Shown here: in pieces, positions 44,250 through 54,573 of the stretch | Layout of the letters: every line of letters begins with the position of its first letter | How positions within the stretch are numbered: position 1 is the first letter of the stretch | Assembly: GCF_027244095.1 (NCBI RefSeq) | Contig: NC_069670.1 | Span: 14,899,320-14,963,319 of the forward strand | Origin: Hemicordylus capensis | Taxonomy: Eukaryota; Chordata; Lepidosauria; Squamata; Cordylidae | DNA: 64,000 bases | Direction: 5' to 3' | Notes under the pieces: generated by a model | Databases searched by the model: none | The model's input: the letters and a program-made list of their open reading frames with translations, nothing else | Told to the model about the DNA's origin: nothing | Position numbers and translations under genes: made by a program

Positions 44250-44539
44250 ACAAGAGGCTGAGCTCCATGAACCCTGGCAGCTCCAACCTTTGAGCGCGCT
44301 TCCCTGGGGGCGGAGCTTGCCTCTCCTTCCTCTCTGGGGCTCAGGGGAAGCTGCTTGAGACTGCTCCTGCCGCTGCCCCCCATGGGCGCCGGTGGGCCTC
44401 GCTCCCAGGTAAGCGAGGTAAGCACCTGGAGGATTGGAGCGGGTGATGCTTGGGGCCACGTGACGCAGAAAAAGGGCAGCAGCGCCTGCTCCTCCCGCTG
44501 CTTCCGCCCTTCTCCGCCTCGGCGACGGAAGTGGGGCAG

Positions 44540-44563
44540 TGACGTCAAGGGGAACATTTCCGG
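44540..44563 (+). promoter_or_regulatory. SDHC proximal promoter: CRE and ETS-type sites
   Basis: A perfect cAMP-response element TGACGTCA lies at 44540-44547 and ATTTCCGG (reverse of an ETS/GABPA core CCGGAAAT) at 44556-44563, 27-50 bp before the start codon in CpG-rich DNA without a TATA box. GABPA and CREB sites are common in promoters of nuclear genes for respiratory-chain subunits. Confidence 0.5.
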
Positions 44564-44589
44564 TCGGGGAAGCCTTCGCTCCTGGCAAG

Positions 44590-47500
44590 ATGGCGGCCCT
44601 TCTCTGGAGGTGACTGGGGGGCGGGGCGCAGTGGGGCAGTGGGGCGGGCATCGGGGCAGGGGGAGGAAGCGAGGGTCGCGCTCAAGGGGGTGGGTGCCTG
44701 CCTTGCAAAGCCAGGGTCCGTCCCTGGCAGCCCCTCTCCAGTGGGGGTGTTGGGGGGCAGACACCTGCAAGCCTCAGACTGCTGCCAGCCCGTGCCTGCA
44801 GCCTTGAGCCAGACGCACGAAGGGGCTGGCTCAGCACAGCAATGCAATGCAGCTCATGCCTAGCTCCGTGCTCACTCGCCAGTGTGTGTTCCCTCTAACA
44901 GGGATTCTTAGGTGTTGTTGACTACAACTCCCATAATCCCCAGTCAAAGGCTGTCGCAGCTGGGGATGCTGGGAGTTGTAGTCCGCAATGTCTGGGGATC
45001 CCTGTTAGAGGGAGCACTGGTGGTACTACTTGTTTGGGGGGGGGCACAGACAACGAAGTGACACTTGTTTGGGGGTTGGGTCCCTGGCAAGCCTCTCCAG
45101 ATAGGTCTGGGAAGAGCTGGGTCTGAGTCGCTGGAGAGATGCTGCCAGCCCGTGCAGGTGGTACTGAGCTACTGGGGCAGAGGTGGTACTGGGGCAGAGG
45201 TTGGACTTGCTAGAAGGCAGCCTTATGTGGCTTCTTTTGCAGAGGGGCTGCCCACACATTGCACTTATTTCTGCACTTATTTTGGCAGTGCACTTGTTTT
45301 GTGTGCAGAGGGCCCCTGGTTAAATCCCTGGTGGGGCTGGGAGAACCCCTTCCTGAAACGACGGAGAGCCGCTGCCAGTGCGTGTAGGCCAGTCCCGTTC
45401 AACTTTGCCCCCACCCCCAGCTCCTTTTGGACAACTCCCATAACCCCCAATCACAGGGACCAGTAGCCGGGGATTATGGGAGTTGTAGGCCAACATCTGC
45501 AGGAGGGCCAGAATTGAGCAGCCCTGGTGGATAGGTCAAGGGTCTGCCTCAAGGTCGGGCCGCTGAGTGTGACTTCGTGTGTCTGACCCCGTGGAAGGGA
45601 GCTTATATTTATAGGAAGCATCCATATCTCGGGGGTTCGGCGCCTGCTTTGCATCCAGACGCCGGCCCCAGGTTCAAATTCTGACATCTCCTAATGGGGT
45701 GGGTGGGTGGGAGCCCCTCCTGGCCCCTCCTGACTCCCTTCTCCTTTGCTTCTCCCCTTGTGTAACCCCGAAACTGCCATTTACATGCTTCCTCTAAACC
45801 AGCAAACCATATAAGTGTCACGGATCTCTTTTCCTGCTGAAAGGGGGGGTCACCTTTGAAGGCCTGCCTGACGGCGGCTTTCACCGCCTCTGTCCAGAAT
45901 AACTCATGCAGCCTGTGGGGGCCTTGCCTGTGCTCCGATGACCATAAAAAACCGAAACTCTTTCATTTTCCTCTGGCCCGCGGTGTCGGCTTGCAACGGA
46001 AATGAGGTGCTCAGCCAGCCGTGTCAGTGACCTGCCATCTCGCGGGCGCTTCCAGGGTGACAGATGGCATCGGCGAAAGCGCGGAACGAAAAGCCCGTTT
46101 GTTTGGGGAGTCGTTCTCTTTCTAGACAGCCCCCCCCCCCCCGCCGCCCGCACTTAAGAAAAGCCATTTTTCACGCTTCAGACCCCGAGCGTGTGAAAGA
46201 ACGGCTCGCTTTGCTTGGGAGGCTTCTTTATGGGGCCTGTTTTACCACCCACTCTGGGCTAGTATGTTTGGAGAGCGGAGAAAGTTGGACGGCCTGGGGG
46301 AGTGTCATTTCTGTACTCTTGGGCGCCCACTCAGTTCTCCAGAGTCCGTGTCTGAAGCCCCTCTCTTGGGGGTCTGCCCTTCCAGCTTCTTCTCCCCCCG
46401 CTTCCTCACTTGCTCGCTGACAAATGTGGCGACCCCCAGCTTTGGGATGCGACAGCACTGTGCTTGTGGGGCGTGCCAAGCACCTCTGATGTACAGCACC
46501 GCTCCCGGATCAATCCCTCCAGCCCCTTCCCCAGCAAGAGAGGAGGGTGGCCCCTGCGTTTGGCTTCTCGGAGGGATCCAGCTGACCACTGAGCTCAGAA
46601 GAACCGGCCTGGTAGATCAAGGCTGACGATTCCCTGATCTATCCTATCAGGCTGGTTCTTCTGAGCTCTTCAAGGCTTTTGTGAGTGCAGGGATCGAAAA
46701 ACAGCCTCCTAGGTCTCCAGGATTAGTTTTGAAGACATCCACTCTGACCTGGAATGGGCAAATGGTTGTCTCAATTTCCTAGTTAATTCTCTCTCTCTCG
46801 CTCATCCCCAACAGAGGAGAGAGAAGGAAGGACTGAGAGACCTGAGGTCACCTTCATGGTGGTTTGTCACTTTCATGGTGGTTTGTTTGCAGGCTGGGGT
46901 GATTGCGAGGAGTGGTTTTTGTTTTTGTTTACCATGCTCACGCATTCCTGTGGGTAGATGTGCACACTTCATTTTATTAAGATTTATATAGTGCCGTGTG
47001 TGTTGCTTTAAAAAGAATGAGGTCCCCGCCCCAAAGGGCTTACAATCCGGATCACGAGACTGGAGACAACAGAGGAAGGGGTGGAAAACAGAGTCGGGGA
47101 TAAAGAGGGGAAGAATATATCGTTATTTACAGTTATTCATCATTTCAATTTCCATCCAAGAAGCCCTCAGTGGGACTCTCGGTGCTCCCAGGCGGGCAGT
47201 GGTGGCACAGTCGAGTGAGAGGATGGGTTGGGGTGTGAGGAATATGGTCTTCGCCGCTGCCACGCCCCCCCCCCTCAGCTTTCTTATGCTGCATTGCTAT
47301 GAAGGCTGTGGGCAGAGCCTGTGCAGGTCCCAGGTTCAGCCCGTAGCCTAAAGAGGAGGAGAGCTGGTCTTGTGCCAGAAAGCATGACCGGTCCCCTTAG
47401 CTAAGCAGGGTCCACCCTGGTTGCATATGAAAGGGAGACTAGAAGTGTGAGCACCGTAAGCTATTCCCCTTAAGGGATGGAGCTGCTCTGGGAAGAGCAT

Positions 47501-50500
47501 CGAGGTTCCCAGTTCCCTCCCTGGCAGCATCTCCAAGATCGGGCTGAGAGAGAGAGATTCCTGCCTGCAACCTTGCAGAAGCCGCTGCCAGTCTGTGAAG
47601 ACAATCCTGAGCTCGATGGACCAAGGGTCTGACTCGGTCTATGGCAGCTCCCTATGTCTCGGCGAGCGCTCTAACCACTACCCCACACTTCCCTTCCAAT
47701 GGCGAGGCTGGGAGTGAGTCGGCCTGCCTAAGGCCCCTGGGGTTTCGCTTCTGCTGCTTCTGGCTGCCAGCTCACCAAGCCCTCTTCTTTGGCTTCTCTT
47801 TCAGGCTCGCGGGCCGGCGCGGTCTCTGTGTTCGTCTCGGCCCGGGACTCTCCATGCGACGGTAAGTTTCTGGCAGCTGCGGAGCTCTTCTCCTCCTCCT
47901 CCTCCTCCCGCGTGAAGCTTTGCAAGATTTTGCTCTCTGCTCCGCCAGCATTCGCGGACCACTGAAACAGATGGCCCAGCGGGGCGTGGATGCTGTGATT
48001 GGCGCGGCACGTAACCCCCGGGTGCTTCTTGTAGGAAGTAGCGGCGGCGGCAGGAATCGCGTCACGCTCGCTGGTGGGGCGGCAGGGGCTGGGGAGGAGG
48101 GCCCCGCCGCCGCCGCTGCCCACCCTCCGCGACCCCTTTTGGTTTAGCCAGGCAAGCTGGTTTTGCCTCCACACGTCATTACCCGACGGGGGCCGTGCGC
48201 CGAGAGCTTCCCCCGCGTCCCCGGGCGGAGGCGGTGCCGCGTACGGCTATGCAGAAACGAGACATGGCGTGGCGGTTAGAGTGCCGGGCTCGGGGTGGCG
48301 GGTCCCGGGTTCAGATCCTGCCTGGACGCGAGCCTCCCCGGGCTTACCCTGGGCCCGCCCGTGGCTGCTGTCGGAAGCCCCCGAGCAGGAGATGAAGGCC
48401 TGGCCGCTCTCCTGCCTCTGAACCCGGAGGTAGCCTATAGCCATCCAGACCAGTAGCCTCGGCGGGCCCGACTTCCGTGAAATCTGGCTTCTCCGGGAGA
48501 GAAGTTGAATCTAGCCGGTGGTGGTCGGAAACAGGATGGCGGGCGCCGCGATGGTCCTGGGGTCTGACCCCACAGGGCCCCTCTCATGGGGTTCTTAGAG
48601 AGGGCAAGGTTCACACCCAGCCGGACGACCGCTTGACCGCGTGTGCCTCTACGTCTCCTCCTCGTTTTCTGTGTTTCTGCCCCAGGGCGGTCCCCATGGC
48701 CACGACAGCCAAGGAGGAGATGGCCCAGTTCTGGGACAAAAACGCCCGGTCAAGCCGGCCCCTCTCCCCTCATATCAGCATCTACAGGTAAGAGCTTCTT
48801 CTTCCGTCTCAGAGAATGCGGTTCGGAAAGCAGTGTACAGATTGGCTTGGAGTGGAGTGAGCGGCGATCAAGGCGTGCCCCCCCCCCCCGTTATTAAAAG
48901 CCACGTCATCTTTCCTTCAAGGGAGGCATACAGCGGGGTTGTACCCATACCCTTACGCTACGCTTGCAAGGTCAGCCAGGCTGAGAGGTGGTGACTGGCC
49001 CGGAGTCACGCGGAGGAAGCTGCCGCCGACTGAGTCAGACCCTTGGTCCAGCTAGCTCAGAATTCTCAACACTGACTGGCAGCGGCTTCTTCTCCAAGGT
49101 TTCAGGCAGGAGTCTTTCCCAGCCCCACTGGGAGTTGCTGCCAGAGGTTGAGTCTGGAACCTTCTGGAAGCAGATGCGCCTACCATTCACCTCTGGCCCA
49201 TCCCCTAAGGAGGAGACCTTACAGTGCTCACCGGTAGTCTCCCATCCAAATGCAAACCAAGGCCACCCCTGCTTAGCAGAGGGGACACTTTCTGCTTGCT
49301 ACCGCAAGGCCCGCACTCCTGCCCAGAGAGCCTTGTCGCTGAGCCGCCATTCGAACTCGCTTCTCCCAGGTCCAAGTCCTTGGACACTTGGACGACTTCG
49401 CCTTGTGGCCGCGTGGGATTCCCAAACGGCCAGCTGAATCCGCTGGTCTGCTTTGCAGTGCCCAGTCTGGGGGCCTTGGGGAGGGCTTTGCCGCTTTGGC
49501 GTCTGCAGGGAAGCGCCGATGTCCCAGTGCTGTCCCTTTCACTCTGCTGCGCCTTCCTCCGCCGTCCTCTCGGGATGGCTGCCTTTGTGCTGGGCTCATT
49601 CCTCAGCTGCCTCTGCAGAGGCCTCCTCCCTTCTCCACCCGCTGGATTCCTTGCATAGTTCCAAGCGCAGATCTGGAGCGAACTGGGAGCGGATGGCCAA
49701 GCCCCTCCTGTCCAGAGCCCTTTCCGAGTTCTGATCCTGCTGGTGATGGGGCCCGTAGCTCAGCAGTGGCGCATCTGTTTTGCATGTGGAAGGTCCCAGT
49801 TTCAATCCATGGCAGCATCTCCAGGTAGGGCTGGGGAAGACACCTGCCTGGTGCCCTGGAGAGCTGCTGCCAGTCAGTGCAGACGACACTGAGTTAGCTG
49901 GACCAGAGGTCTGACTCAGTAGGCAGCTTCCTATGTTTTTATTTATTTATTTATAACACATTTCTGTACTGCCCAAAACTCGCGTCTCTGGGCGGTTTAT
50001 ACTGTTCCACACAGGCAGTGGGAAGGGGGCATATTTTGTGGGGAGAACCCATAGCTCAGTTCGTCGAATCAATCATTTATTGCTCAGAACGGGAGTTGTC
50101 CTGCTTGAGTCCCCGCATGTTGTTGGACTCCACAGCAACAGAAGCAGATCACCCCTAAGTTAGATTGGAGGGTGTGTAGAAGGTAGACCTATCAGTGGGT
50201 TTCAGATTTTTTTTCTTCTTCTATAAAAAAAATAGTTTCACATCAGCCAGGAACAACTGCAAGTGAAAAATAACAACCTTCTGCTGTGGCTGGTTTGGGG
50301 CCAGTTGCTTCCTTCTCAGCCTCAGGGTTCCCCACCTGTAAAATAGGCACATTCTTCCATTGCTTTATTTATTTATTTTATTTTATTGTTAAATAATTTA
50401 TATGCCGCCTTTCCTTAAAACAATCCCAAGGCGGTTTACAGCAAAAAAATTTTTTAACACATACCTTGGGATTCTAGCAAAGGGATAAGAGGGGAGTAGT

Positions 50501-53500
50501 TCTCACCAGCCTGAAGTCGACCCCGCAGTTTTAGGTGGCTGGCTTCCGACTGCTGACCCCAAACGGGAGGGGATGCTCCCCATGTCAGGTGGGCTGCAAA
50601 TGGTATCTCCGTCATTTTTAAACAGAGGTTTTTAAGTGTATTTGGGACAGTGGCGGTGGGAAGAGAGAGAAGAAGAAAATGTGATTGGGGTTAGTGGTTG
50701 GTCAAGGGCTTTCTGTCTGAGCTCAGTTCTCATTTTCTGATTTTCTTCTTCCTTTCAGCTGGTCTCTGCCTATGATGATGTCCATCTCCCACCGTGGCAC
50801 CGGCGTGGCCATGAGCTTAGGTGCTTGCCTTTTCTCTTCTGTCCCCACATCCTCAGCTGTGCTCTCGGTGGAGCCGTCCACTTTCCACAAGTTCCATCGG
50901 AAGCTGCCACCGACTGAGCCCGACCCTTGGTCCACCCAGCTCGGGACTGCCTACACTGACTGGCAGCCGCTCTCCAAGGTTTCGGGCAGGAGTCTTCCCC
51001 AGCCCTACCTGGGATTGACGCTCCCGGGGATTGAACCTGGGGCCTTCTGCGTGCAAAACAGGGGCACTCCCACCATGCTGTGTCCCGCTCCCCTCTTTTC
51101 CAGTTAGCTGAGCTGCTAGTGATGGCGTTGCTGCCGAGAGGCGTTTGCCTGGAGGAGGAACTCTCCCGCGCCCTGAGCTTCGGGGACTTGTCCGCTCGGA
51201 GTTCTGCCGTTCATTCTTGAAGTGCCCTTTTGATTATCACGGCTCTCCCTGGCGTCATTTATCCTCGGCGGGACTGTGGCGTTAAGTCAGTTGGATGAAT
51301 CTATTAAAAGAAAGACAGAAAGAAAGAAACTTTTCAGCAGCTGCAGAGGTGCCTCCTGGCTAATCATGCAGCAGATTTACTTATTTTTAAATCGTTAATT
51401 ATTTCAGTGCAAAAATACAAACTCGCCTGGGAGTCGCTTCGAATTTATCCATGGAATTAAATAGGAAGAAATTGAATTATCTTCCATATTCCCCTTTGGG
51501 GACGGGGCTGCAGCTTAGTGGGAAAGTAGCTGCTTTTCATGAGGAAGGCTCCACATCCAGCCCCTCGCAGCATCTCCAAGTCGGCCTGGGGGAGACGCCT
51601 TTTTGAAATTGCGGAGAAGCCGCTGCCAGTCTGTGTTGACCACCCTGAGCTCGATAGACCAAGGGTCAGACTCGGCAGAAGGCAGCTTCCTATTTTCCTG
51701 TGATGTTTAGGCTCCCAGGTGCTGGCGAAAGGAAGTCGCCTCCTCCGCATCCTCTGGGGCTGAGAGCTGGCCTTGATCCTCCTGCTCCAGAAAAACCGCA
51801 CTTGCAAAGTTTGATGGGCCAAAGGAAGTTAGGCGGTTATATACATTTAACAATAAAAAAAACCCCACACAAGTTCCTGTGTGGGGTGGTTGGGTGCCCT
51901 GTGGGTCTTCCTGGTAGCAGCATAGCTGGTAGCCCGTGGCTAGGTGGAGGGTGCCCGTACGTCCCCGTGTGGCCCGTGTGTGTCTGTTCTGACTCCCTGT
52001 TTCTCTCTAGGGGTGTCGCTCTTCGGCTTGAGCGCGCTGGTTCTCCCGGGACACTTTGCCGACTACCTGGAGCTGGTCAAGTCTCTCAGCCTGGCTCCGG
52101 CGCTCATCTACTCGGCGAAGTTCGCCTTGGCGTTCCCCTTGACCTACCACACCTGGAACGGGGTCAGGCACCTGGTGAGTAAGCCATGGAGGCCGTTTCG
52201 CAGCCACGGGGTCGGGGTGAACTGGGCGGCCAGTGAAATTCAGCGGAGACTGATGATGAGCTTGCAAAGTGGCGGGGGGGGGGGGGCGGAGTTGGCCGGA
52301 TGAGGATGTATCGAACCAGCTTGCAGGTAAACAGTTCACCTGGATTTCCCAAGCCGTCCCGGCTGCCCACACCAGAGGTGGACCTCGGTCATTTTGGAGC
52401 CTGGACCTCAAGGCCTTTGGAGAGGAGAGCTGGTCTTGTGGTAGCCAGCATGACTTGTCCCCTTAGCTAAGCAGGGTCTGCCCTGGTTGCATTTGAACGG
52501 GAGACTTTGTGTGTGAGCACTATCAGATATTCCCCTCTGGGAAGAGCATCTAAGATCCAAGTTCCCTCCCTGGCAGCATCTCCAAGAGAGGGCGGAGAGA
52601 GATTCCTGCCTGCAACCTTGGAGCAGCCGCTGCCAGTCTGTGAAGACAATCCTGAGTTAGATAGACCAAGTGTCTGACTCAGTATATGGCAGCTTCCTAT
52701 GTTCACCTCCCCTACAAATTAAGCATCATCATGGTCTGCCGGGCGACCACACCACCCGGGCCAGGCTAAAGAGGATTTGGGGGGCCTCCGGGGGGCTGTG
52801 GAGGCCCTGGATTTTGGCCCCGAAGTCCAGGGATAAGAGCACCTCTGGTCCACACCCAGTTGTTTCTGGCCCGGACATCTTTGTCAAGTTCCTCGGCCCG
52901 TTCGCCGAGTGCTGGTTCCTTCTTGCCGCAGATGAATGACTCTTTCCCAGCGTGCCAGTCGTGCTTTCTGAGGCCTGGGGAGTCTTTTCCAGATTTGCGG
53001 CAAGCCGACCTCCCCGGGAAGCGTCCTTCCGCCGGGAGCTGGGAGGGGTCCTCTACCATGTCGGCGTCTCGGACTGTCATTCCCCATGCTCTGAGCTGGC
53101 ACACTTCAAAGTAATTCCATCTGTCAGCCTTTTAGATCTTCCTTCCTTCTTCTTCTTCTTCTCTTCAAAAAAACGAGAAGAAATTGTTTGGAATGCTCAC
53201 TTCTGGGCTCTGGAAAGCAACTGACTCTTCAGCGTGCGCCTGGGGCGGAGATTTGGGACGGACAGGCGTGAGCTCTGTGTGTGTCGCTTTCCCGCTAGAC
53301 GGGAAGCCATAAAGGCTACAGACTGACTCCGCTGCCAGCCTTGCGGGTGCCTCCTGCCTCTCCAGATGAGCATCCTGGGCTCCTTTTGGCGCCGACCCGG
53401 GTGCACGCATCCCCCTCCCACCGGGGCTTCAAATGGTCTGTCTTGCAGGGAGACTTGATCAGCGGCAGCTGAGGCCGCTTGCGGGGAGATGGCGTCTTGA

Positions 53501-54442
53501 TCGGGGGAGCACTGGACTCGAAAAATGGATTTGCCATCTCGGCGTCCCTCGGTCCTTGGGGATGATTAAGCAGGCCGCGGAAGCAGCGAGACGCAAACGG
53601 CTGTCGTGGGGGAGCTAGTGAGAAGATATTGCCAGGGGATGGATCTGTGCGCGTGCTTGCAAATTGTTCTGTGAAGCTGCCTCCGACGGAGTCAGACCCT
53701 TGGGCCATCCAGGGCACTGTCGACAACCCTGGCCGGCAGCAGTGTTGGCTAGGGCTGCAAGTCTTGTCTGTCTCTCCCCTCCCTGGATCTGTGGATCTCT
53801 CCAGCAGGATGGGAGAAGCTGTAGTTAGGGGCATAAAGGTGAAGCCGATTTCGACTCCTGGCGCTCCCACGGAGCCCTGTGGTTTTCTTTGGTAGGATAC
53901 AGGAGGGGATGACCATTGCCACCTCCCGCGCAGCATGAGATAATGCCTTTCGGCATCTTCCTAGATCGCTGCTGCCCGATAGAGGTGTCTCCCATAGGAA
54001 GCTGCTTTATACTGAGTCAGACTCTTGGCTCCGCCTAGCTCAGCATTGCCCACCCTGACTGGCAGCAGCTCTCCGAGGTTTCACGCAGGAGCCTTTCCCA
54101 GGCTTGCCTGGAGATGCTGCCAGGGATTGAACCTGGGGCCTTCTGCATGCCCTCCCTCCTGCTGTGACTCCCCTGCAACTGGGACTCAGAGGCATCCTGC
54201 CTTTGAGGCTGGAGGTGGCCCACAGCCCACAGGTCTTCAGTCCTTAGGGCCCCTTTGTTCAAGCGGCTTGGTCTCCCCTTCCTTCCCCTCTCAGCCTTGC
54301 TGAAATGCATCTTCTCTCTCTCTCTCTCTTTTTGCAGGCATGGGACGTGGGCAAAGGCTTCAAGATCCCCCAGGTCTACCAGTCCGGAGTTCTGGTCCTC
54401 ATCCTGACCGTCCTGTCCTCTTTGGGAATCGCGGCCATGTGA
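44590..54442 (+). CDS. SDHC: Succinate dehydrogenase cytochrome b560 subunit, mitochondrial
   Basis: Membrane anchor of respiratory complex II in the inner mitochondrial membrane; with SDHD it binds heme b and passes electrons to ubiquinone. Exons are 44590-44609, 47805-47861, 48686-48787, 50759-50820, 52011-52174 and 54338-54442, totalling 510 bp (169 aa). Length matches human, as do the exon boundaries as I recall them. Residues 1 to about 26 form an Arg-rich transit peptide. The quinone-site Ser68 and Arg72 ([12 protein letters not shown]) and the heme ligand His127 ([10 protein letters not shown]) are present. Three membrane helices can be seen, and the C terminus is [12 protein letters not shown]. 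Introns hold many Sauria-type SINEs. All junctions are GT-AG and phase-consistent. Confidence 0.98.
44884..45020. mobile_element. Palindromic hAT-type MITE (family A)
   Basis: Arms gttccctctaacagggattc and complement. It holds a near-ZNF143 motif at 44964-44982. It lies 275 bp into SDHC intron 1. Confidence 0.7.
45392..45530. mobile_element. Palindromic hAT-type MITE (CTGCTCAA ends)
   Basis: tcccgttcaactttgccccc and gccagaattgagcagccctg ends; same family as the copy at 29624. It lies in SDHC intron 1. Confidence 0.6.
46591..46668. ncRNA. Pre-miRNA-like hairpin in SDHC intron 1
   Basis: GAGCTCAGAAGAACC (46591-46605) is perfectly complementary to 46654-46668. Pairing continues for about ten more base pairs with G-U pairs, then a small bulge and further pairing, leaving a short loop. 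Size and shape suit a microRNA precursor or a short palindromic repeat. There is no direct evidence of transcription. Confidence 0.3.
47350..47656 (+). mobile_element. 5S-Sauria SINE, full length
   Basis: gaggaggagagctggtcttg start, ccttagctaagcagggtcca head, Sauria body, ctatggcagctccctatgtc end. It lies about 150 bp before SDHC exon 2. Confidence 0.8.
49010..49320 (-). mobile_element. 5S-Sauria SINE
   Basis: Antisense copy in SDHC intron 3: ggaagctgccgccgactgag at left, cccctgcttagcagagggga at right. Confidence 0.75.
49745..49940 (+). mobile_element. Sauria SINE (tRNA head), complete
   Basis: ggggcccgtagctcagcagt ... gttttgcatgtggaaggtcc is a clear tRNA-derived head with A- and B-box-like parts; the body and ggcagcttcctatgttttta end are present. 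It lies in SDHC intron 3. Confidence 0.8.
50890..51078 (-). mobile_element. Sauria SINE, 70 bp downstream of SDHC exon 4
   Basis: Antisense: ggaagctgccaccgactgag to ggccttctgcgtgcaaaaca. Confidence 0.7.
51500..51700 (+). mobile_element. Sauria SINE
   Basis: tRNA-like head gacggggctgcagcttagtg, body agcatctccaagtcggcctg, end aggcagcttcctattttcct. Confidence 0.65.
52412..52708 (+). mobile_element. 5S-Sauria SINE, full length
   Basis: ggagaggagagctggtcttg start, ccttagctaagcagggtctg head, tatggcagcttcctatgttc end. It lies in SDHC intron 5. Confidence 0.8.
53835..53990 (-). mobile_element. tRNA-headed SINE, second family, truncated
   Basis: Antisense in SDHC intron 5: gaagccgatttcgactcctg to atcgctgctgcccgatagag. 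Confidence 0.6.
53995..54160 (-). mobile_element. Sauria SINE, antisense, upstream of SDHC exon 6
   Basis: ggaagctgctttatactgag to cctggggccttctgcatgcc. A second, more diverged antisense piece lies at about 53670-53800. Confidence 0.65.
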
Positions 54443-54567
54443 ACCCCCGAATAGTTTGGCGAACCGAGGCCTGGTGGAGAACTCTGCCATCCGGCTAGAG
54501 AGACAGTGGGGGGTGGGTGGGTGGGTCGGGTCGGGCAGTTGATCAATTAGCACACAGTGAATAGGAA

Positions 54568-54573
54568 ATTAAA
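54568..54573 (+). terminator. Probable SDHC polyadenylation signal
   Basis: ATTAAA 126 bp after the SDHC stop codon, in unique sequence. An AATAAA at about 56639 is a more distal alternative. Confidence 0.4.

Noticed and set aside
49745-49800. tRNA gene
   Set aside because: The tRNA-like box sequences belong to the head of a Sauria SINE; the acceptor stem is missing and the SINE body follows.
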